The notes beneath the pieces were generated by a model. It did no database searches and was not told where the DNA came from. It saw nothing but the letters and a program-made list of their open reading frames with translations. Positions 58,440 through 64,000 of a DNA stretch of 64,000 nucleotides are shown here, piece by piece; the first letter of the stretch is position 1, and every line of letters begins with the position of its first letter. Source of the stretch: Coprinus comatus (taxonomy: Eukaryota; Basidiomycota; Agaricomycetes; Agaricales; Agaricaceae). The DNA is taken from NCBI GenBank assembly GCA_034638255.1, contig JAWPGT010000014.1:248001-312000 (forward strand). The letters run 5' to 3'. A program made the translations under genes and the position numbers.

Positions 58440-61086
58440 ATGAATATGGATACCTTTTCGTTTATCTTCTTCCTCCTTTTACTCTTCCACCTCACCACAT
58501 ACACCCAACAATTAGGCGTGTTCTACGTCATCCTCAGCACGCTCGTCTCGTATATTATATCTTATTTTTTCTTCTTCACCGTCGTACCCATTTTATTTTA
58601 CGCCGGGATTTTTGCATTTATCATCTTTACTACCTCATTCATCACTATCAAAGTTTCTTACATATTGGCGGAAATACTTTTATTCATAGACGACGGGCAT
58701 TTTTGGTTATGGTTGAAATCTTTATCCCGTTCAGCTTATAGGCTTGGGGACGTCCGGCCTTATCTTCAAGACCTCCGTTGTTTTCCTCGCCACACCGGCA
58801 AGCAACATTGGCTCTATGCGGTGTTACTTGGATCTGAGCATACGATGGAAGAACGGCCGTGGTTTTTCTCTTTTCTCGCTGGTTTCAAATCCGATATCCT
58901 AGTCGTTGGATGGCTCCTTGCAGTTACATCAGAGTCAGCCAGGACCTTCTATCACAATTCGAACGCTCAGCAATTACCTCATTACCTTGGCTTATCTCTT
59001 CTTGGATATTCGCACCTTCATGAATGTAGCGATCCTTTCAGCTCGGTTACTGTCTTGAGCGAAGTCGACACCACGAACACCACCACCTTTAGTAGCGATT
59101 CTGCGTTCAAGGCATCTTACACTTCCGACTCGTCGACAGTAGCGTCTGGCACTGGCACTCCCGTGAAAGGTTCAGATTCTACTTTAGTGTCTCGGAAGCA
59201 AGATGAGGCTCTGCTGTTAGTGTCTCATCTGGAAGAGATTAAGGTTTTGGAAACTAGTTCTCCGGTTTCTAGGAATTGCAGTATTGACGCCATTCTCCCA
59301 CAGGCGCATATATCCGCTCGCAACCTTGGAATCGATATTGTTATTCCTTCAGTTAATGCGCATACATCTATTCTAGGCGACGGTCCTATAGTTGTTGATA
59401 TCGATGCGAGGGTGGAACCTTTAGCTCGGGATGATAGTGTTTTTATTCCTATAGATCCCGTCCTCCCTGGCGACGCATTGGCTCTTTCTCGCACCGGGTT
59501 TGACAAGGTTGCTGCTATTGGTGCTGAAGAGGTATTGGGTACCGTCGAAGCAGTCCTGTCTTGTGCCGGGGATGACCGAGTTCCAGCGGATTCTGTTCTT
59601 ACGGTCGTGGATGCAGTTCCTGCGGTTGATAGTGATGATGATGTGTGGGTTCTTGTTGATATTCCTTCCTCTTCAAGTGTCAAGGACGACTACACTGAAG
59701 TGGACCCTGTTCTCCCTACTACCATCACGAACCCTTTTTCTTCAAGCACTGAGGACAAATGTGTTTCAGTGTATTCTACTCTCCCTACCATTGAAGGTGA
59801 CAAAGCGTTGACTCCCGAACCTCTTTCCTCAACGGCTGAGGATGGCTATGCCGTAAAGAAATCTGCCACTCCTGTAACGACCCCCGTCATTAAACATCCC
59901 CTTGATGGGTTCGAGAACGATCGTTTCTTGCAAAATCTCCGCATTGACGTCAAGCCAGTTGGTAAAGGAGGATTTGGGAAAGTTTATAGGGGCCTTTTGG
60001 GTACCCATAGGGTGGCGGTTAAAGTTATGGAGAATCGCGATGATGGCTATATTGAAAGGGAGATAGAGGCTATGCAGAGGATGCAAGGGTGCCCATGGGC
60101 CGCCCAATTATATTACCATCAAATCAACGAGGAGGCTAATAAGGTTATGATGATAATGGTGCGCACAATTTCAATAAAATTCCAATTTCTGCAGAGGTAA
60201 CAGCTATTCTTCTTAGGAATACATTACCGGGGGAACACTGGAACAACGGATGAGGTCATTCAACGAGGATACACCTTTGCAGGATGTGGTACAAATTATT
60301 GCAGAGCTGGTCAGTACAGCATATATGCTATTTCCCTTTGATGTTCTGACTATATGATGATTTGTAGTACACCGCGGTCCACGCCGTCCATAGGCGTGGT
60401 GTAATCCACCGAGATATCAAGCCGGAGAATGTCATGTTCCGAAAAGGACATGTAGTTATTGTCGACTTTGGTCTAGCTAAAATTTTCGACCATAACGACG
60501 TCGATGCCAAGGTGTATCGCAAATTCGTACACTTGAAGACCTCTCCTTATCTTTTTCCTCCTCTGTGGGCCAAAAATGACAATCCACATGTGACTGATAA
60601 CTCTTGTGGCACCCCGGGATATATGGCGCCAGAGGTGTGGAGGGGAGAGTTATATTCATACGGTGTCGACTTTTTTTCTGTGGCTGCAACATTTTATGAA
60701 ATATTAACACAGGAAGTAAGTCAAATACACACATATCTTTTAACTATTTGTTGACTTGGGATATTTTATTTAAAGCATCCGTTTGAACTTGACACTGAAG
60801 GAGTTCCCCGACCCGACCATATCCTGAAGAACCCGGATATCTTAACCATCCCCATGCTATCAGACTTTTTCGACAGAACACTGCAATATCTTCCAACTTC
60901 TCGGGCATCATTACCGGGAATTATGAGGCATCCTGTATTCAGTGAGATGTATGTTCATTTTTTTCTTCTTTGTCTCCAGCATTTATCTTACTACTCATAA
61001 ATTACAGCGATTGGAAGACTCTCATGGATAATGAGAATTCGGGTTCCTTACCCAAGGTTGAAGAACCGTATTTCAATTACACTTGA
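58440..61086 (+). CDS. Protein kinase with multi-spanning membrane N-terminus
   Basis: Five exons (58440-60158, 60217-60309, 60368-60715, 60776-60948, 61008-61086) give 803 residues. Residues 5-85 hold three or four very hydrophobic segments (FIFFLLLLFHL, VILSTLVSYIISYFFFF, ILFYAGIFAFIIF). Residues 90-490 are soluble, acidic and repetitive, with DPVLPG, DPVLP, STLPT units and Ser/Thr/Asp runs. A kinase domain fills residues about 500-790: GKGGFGKVYRG, VAVKVME, IHRDIKPENVMF, VDFGLAKI, GTPGYMAPEVW, and a tail DWKTLMDN like AGC kinases. All catalytic residues are present. I recognise no family with this architecture; function unknown. Confidence 0.8.
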
Positions 61087-61994
61087 AGTTCGATTCTCAG
61101 CGTTCATGTGCATCAGTAACCCATCAAGGAAGGGCCTCAGCTTACAAGAAACCCTCATCACACATATACGTTCCACATTCTTCAACGTTCGACCTCACGC
61201 TTTCCTTCACCATTTCATTCCTCTATCACATCACATCCAACATATCCCATATCCTCCATTCACAGCAAGCATCAGATACCCAGAAGTATATATCATAATC
61301 AGCAACTTATATTACCACCCTATACCTATTCTCCACTCTACTACATCATCAACGCCCTGGTGGACCGATATTTCATCTTGTATTTTCTCTTTACAATGGG
61401 CCTCGGATTTTATCATATATCGTATGTGCCTTCTCGCAGTATAATTGGATCTTTCATTTCATTTTTGGTTTTTGGTTTTTGGTTTTTATTGGCGATTAGT
61501 AGCATTTTTTTCTTGTATATTCTGTTGCTTTCATTTTCATTTTATCACTTTAGGAGGGATCACTCAGACTTGTATTGTTTTTTTATTATCATTATTTTAT
61601 TATTATTGTTGCACGTAGTCCAGAACTTGAATATATAGAAATTAGAACAACCTACTGTACTACCCTGTCCCTTTATCTTTATTTTATTTTGTACATGTTG
61701 CATATAAACGGAACTTGGAATGACATTTTGTAGATTCTCAAAACTGTTAACTCGTCCTTGTCATTGCAACTGATATCATGATACTTGATTGACTATGTAC
61801 GTAGGAAAACTCTACTTAGTGCTTACTTAGTAGTAAAAGTTAACATGTCCAAACACATCGACTAAACGAAAAATTCAATTCTTCTTCAAAATTACAATTA
61901 GCCCCCCTTCATTTTTTTCTTTTCCCACTTCCCCTTCCTTTTCTTCTTGCTTCTTGCTTCTTTTTCTATTATTGCTTGGTGTGAAAGTTACAAA
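61087..61994. other. Intergenic, AT-rich
   Basis: About 900 bp between convergent genes, with T-rich 3' flanks. Frames are short and motif-free, so no gene is called. Confidence 0.5.
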
Positions 61995-63655
61995 TTACTC
62001 CGCCTTAGGAGCTGCTTCTTCACCAGCCTTCTTACTAGCCTTCTTCTTAGTAGGACGTAAATTCCTAGCCAAAAGTCCCTTCAATTCTTCATCTTCCAAT
62101 TCCTTCTCGGTCTTTACCAATTCAGGTTTATACCATGAAGGTGGATGGGTGATTAATGCGGGTCCTCCAGGAAGAAGAGCAATTGTAAAATGGAATCCAG
62201 CGACAAAGGTATTTGCGGGGGTGTAGCTGATAACATAACGTACACACACGCAAAAATCAGAATATATCAAAGATGTGGAGTGTGGGTGACTCTTACATGA
62301 CTTCATAAGGCTTAACCAAACTATGTTGAACAGCCTCTTGTAAACCCATACGAGCACGTTTTTCATCTTCAAGTATACGAACATTGAAAGGGAATGAACC
62401 AGCTTTCTTTTGAACTTCAGTGAAAACGGCACGCGAATTCTTCATTTTGAGTTGATAAGTGATTGTTGAATCTCTTTGATAGATAGTTGTTCTGGATTCT
62501 TCAATACGAGCCTATAAATTCCATACTTTTTCAACAAAAAAAAAGTTCAAAAATCACAATTCATTAAAACCGAAACAAACCTTGCCATCTTCACCAGACG
62601 AAATCAAAACATCAACACCATAAACTTCACCCTCAGCAAAAGTAGCAGTTTCAAAATCTCTCCTCTGTTGTTCCGAAGGATTCAAAATAATCCTCTTCTT
62701 ACCATCAATAACACCTTGAGTTTGTTGACAACTCAACATTCCTTCAACAGGTTTACAATCCCAAGTTGAAGCAACTTTAGCAATACCCTCGGTAACTGCC
62801 CAATTCTTATTTCCAACTTTAAGTAAACGCATAGCTGCTTCAGCTGCTGTATATGCTGCTTTGATAACATCTGCTTTACGTCCTGTTACAGGTTCGGTTG
62901 TTGATGCTCCTACGACAATGGTTTCGGCAGAGATGGCGGCGAATCCATCAATGTGAGCGCCTAGTTGGATTTTAACAACGTCGCCTTTAACGAGGGCTTG
63001 TGAAGCTTGAGCATCGGAACTGGATTTTATGTTTTGTTTTGTGTGTAGTGGATTTGATGAGAGAGTGTGGCGAGGGGAGATTGTAGATTAGATCAGGTAA
63101 AAAGAGACGCAAACAGGAAAATATAATTGAAAAGAAAAAACGTTAACGATTTCACTCCCCCAAAAAAAATCGACTGAAAAAAAAAAGACTTACGCAAGAG
63201 GTGAAAAATGAGCTACAGCGTTGTTTACAGATACCGATGTAGGAAAAGCGACTCCTATTCATATGATCAGTTAAAATGTTGCGCGTATATACTAAAGAGA
63301 AATATTATATAGTTTATACATACCCTTGGTGATCTTTGCTCCCTTTTTGTTATAGACAGCACCAGTGCCTTGTTCCAAGAGCTTATCACCTTCAACACAA
63401 AGATCGATAATCTTAGCTCCTTCAACAGCGAGCTCGATGATTTTCTTGATCACACTATGTACAATGTCTGCTGCTGTCTTAAACACCCAATAAAGAAAAA
63501 ATAAAATAAAGTCGGCATAAATTATCTTTGAGGATACAAAAAAAAAAGGTTGAACAGACCTTGTACTTTGTAACATCAGCTTCAAGAGTTGAAGTAGGTT
63601 TTTTATCTGCAACAGGGGTAGCAGCGGATGTGGATTGGACTTCAGTGTCTGCCAT
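61995..63655 (-). CDS. PA2G4/Ebp1/Cdb4-like protein (methionine aminopeptidase fold)
   Basis: Pita-bread-fold protein related to human PA2G4 (Ebp1) and S. pombe Cdb4, acting in ribosome assembly or RNA/DNA binding rather than as a peptidase. Six exons (63655-63560, 63477-63324, 63254-63194, 63019-62581, 62511-62297, 62226-61995) give 398 residues. Motifs: LEADVTKYKTAADIVHSVIK, GAKIIDLCVEGDKLLEQGTG, KGVAFPTSVSVNNAVAHFSP, GDVVKIQLGAHIDGFAAISA, VEGMLSCQQ and NVRILEDEKRARMGLQEAVQ. A Lys-rich C-terminus (TKKKASKKAGEE) fits nucleolar RNA binding. The metal ligands of true MetAPs are not conserved where seen. Confidence 0.93.
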
Positions 63656-63800
63656 GGTGTGGTAGAGAGGGAAGGACTATGGATGAAATCACCATCATCT
63701 ATATCGGGTAGTTGCGCCTTTTTTGATCAGGTATCATATAGTATTAAAACTTGGGGGGGTATTACATCATTGAAACCACTACAAAATAAAAAAAAACATT

Positions 63801-64000
63801 TTATATCACAGGTCCAGGTTTCTCTCCTTTCCATGCCATAAATGCTCCCACATGTCGACATAGATCGTTGGGATTCGCTGGAAACTCGAATACAGATATA
63901 TTGTGCATACTTAGTCGTTGGTCTATCGCTTTACGCCATCTTCGCCATTGAGGTTTACCTCCTCGTGGATCTGTAGGTTCAGACCATGACGGAATAAAAT
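63801..64000 (-). CDS. Unknown protein, C-terminal fragment
   Basis: The 3' end of a gene continuing beyond the window. The last 66 codons are open and end at 63801, with PQWRRWRKAIDQRL, VFEFPANPNDLCRHVGAFM and a final EKPGPVI. Amino-acid composition looks genuinely coding, but I do not recognise the family. It is tail-to-head with the PA2G4-like gene, 145 bp upstream of its start. Confidence 0.6.
   Translation of the reverse strand, partial: FIPSWSEPTDPRGGKPQWRRWRKAIDQRLSMHNISVFEFPANPNDLCRHVGAFMAWKGEKPGPVI

Noticed and set aside
61031..61638. Frames just after the membrane kinase
   Set aside because: They start inside the kinase's last exon or in its T-rich 3' flank and show no family features.

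Overview
The window is nuclear DNA from a filamentous or yeast-like basidiomycete, most likely Agaricomycotina. It is AT-rich and densely packed, and almost every gene is broken by many introns of about 45-65 nt with GT..AG ends and very small exons. No bacterial-style operons, rRNA, CRISPR array or convincing tRNA were seen. I rebuilt about 25 spliced gene models by hand from splice signals, reading frame and recognisable family motifs, so exon borders are inferences unless stated.

Left part (1-10.9 kb): a head-to-head pair of RCC1-type RanGEF paralogues, a Nop15/NIFK-like ribosome-biogenesis protein, a conserved unknown protein, the APC/C TPR subunit Cdc16/Cut9, and eIF1A. A gene-poor stretch follows (10.9-13.2 kb) containing a GC-richer island I cannot assign.

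Middle part (13.2-36 kb): tandem SAM methyltransferase duplicates with matching exon lengths; an 18-exon YVC1/TRP-like vacuolar cation channel divergent from a STK32/YANK-type kinase; a macrodomain ADP-ribose hydrolase; a non-autonomous Tc1/mariner-like element with intact 38-bp terminal repeats and TA target duplication; an ankyrin protein; an MFS sugar transporter; and tandem UPF1-like SF1 helicase paralogues.

Right part (36-64 kb): carnitine acetyltransferase and RMI1 sharing a 98-bp divergent promoter; a DNAJC8-like J protein; a DHA2/Vba-type MFS transporter; proteasome subunit Sem1/Dss1; a Git1-like phosphodiester/phosphate transporter; citrate synthase ending in the peroxisomal signal AKL; a small GPI-anchored cell-surface protein; KEOPS subunit Pcc1; an unusual kinase with a multi-spanning membrane N-terminus; a PA2G4/Cdb4-like protein; and the 3' end of an unknown gene. 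Citrate synthase with a PTS1 plus carnitine acetyltransferase fits acetyl-unit traffic between peroxisome and mitochondrion.

Three features run across the window. First, micro-exons of 3-14 nt are frequent. Second, at least six otherwise conserved genes need a one-base frame correction, mostly at short homopolymers, which looks more like consensus error in a draft assembly than real decay. Third, local duplication of genes as pairs is common (RanGEF, methyltransferase, helicase).
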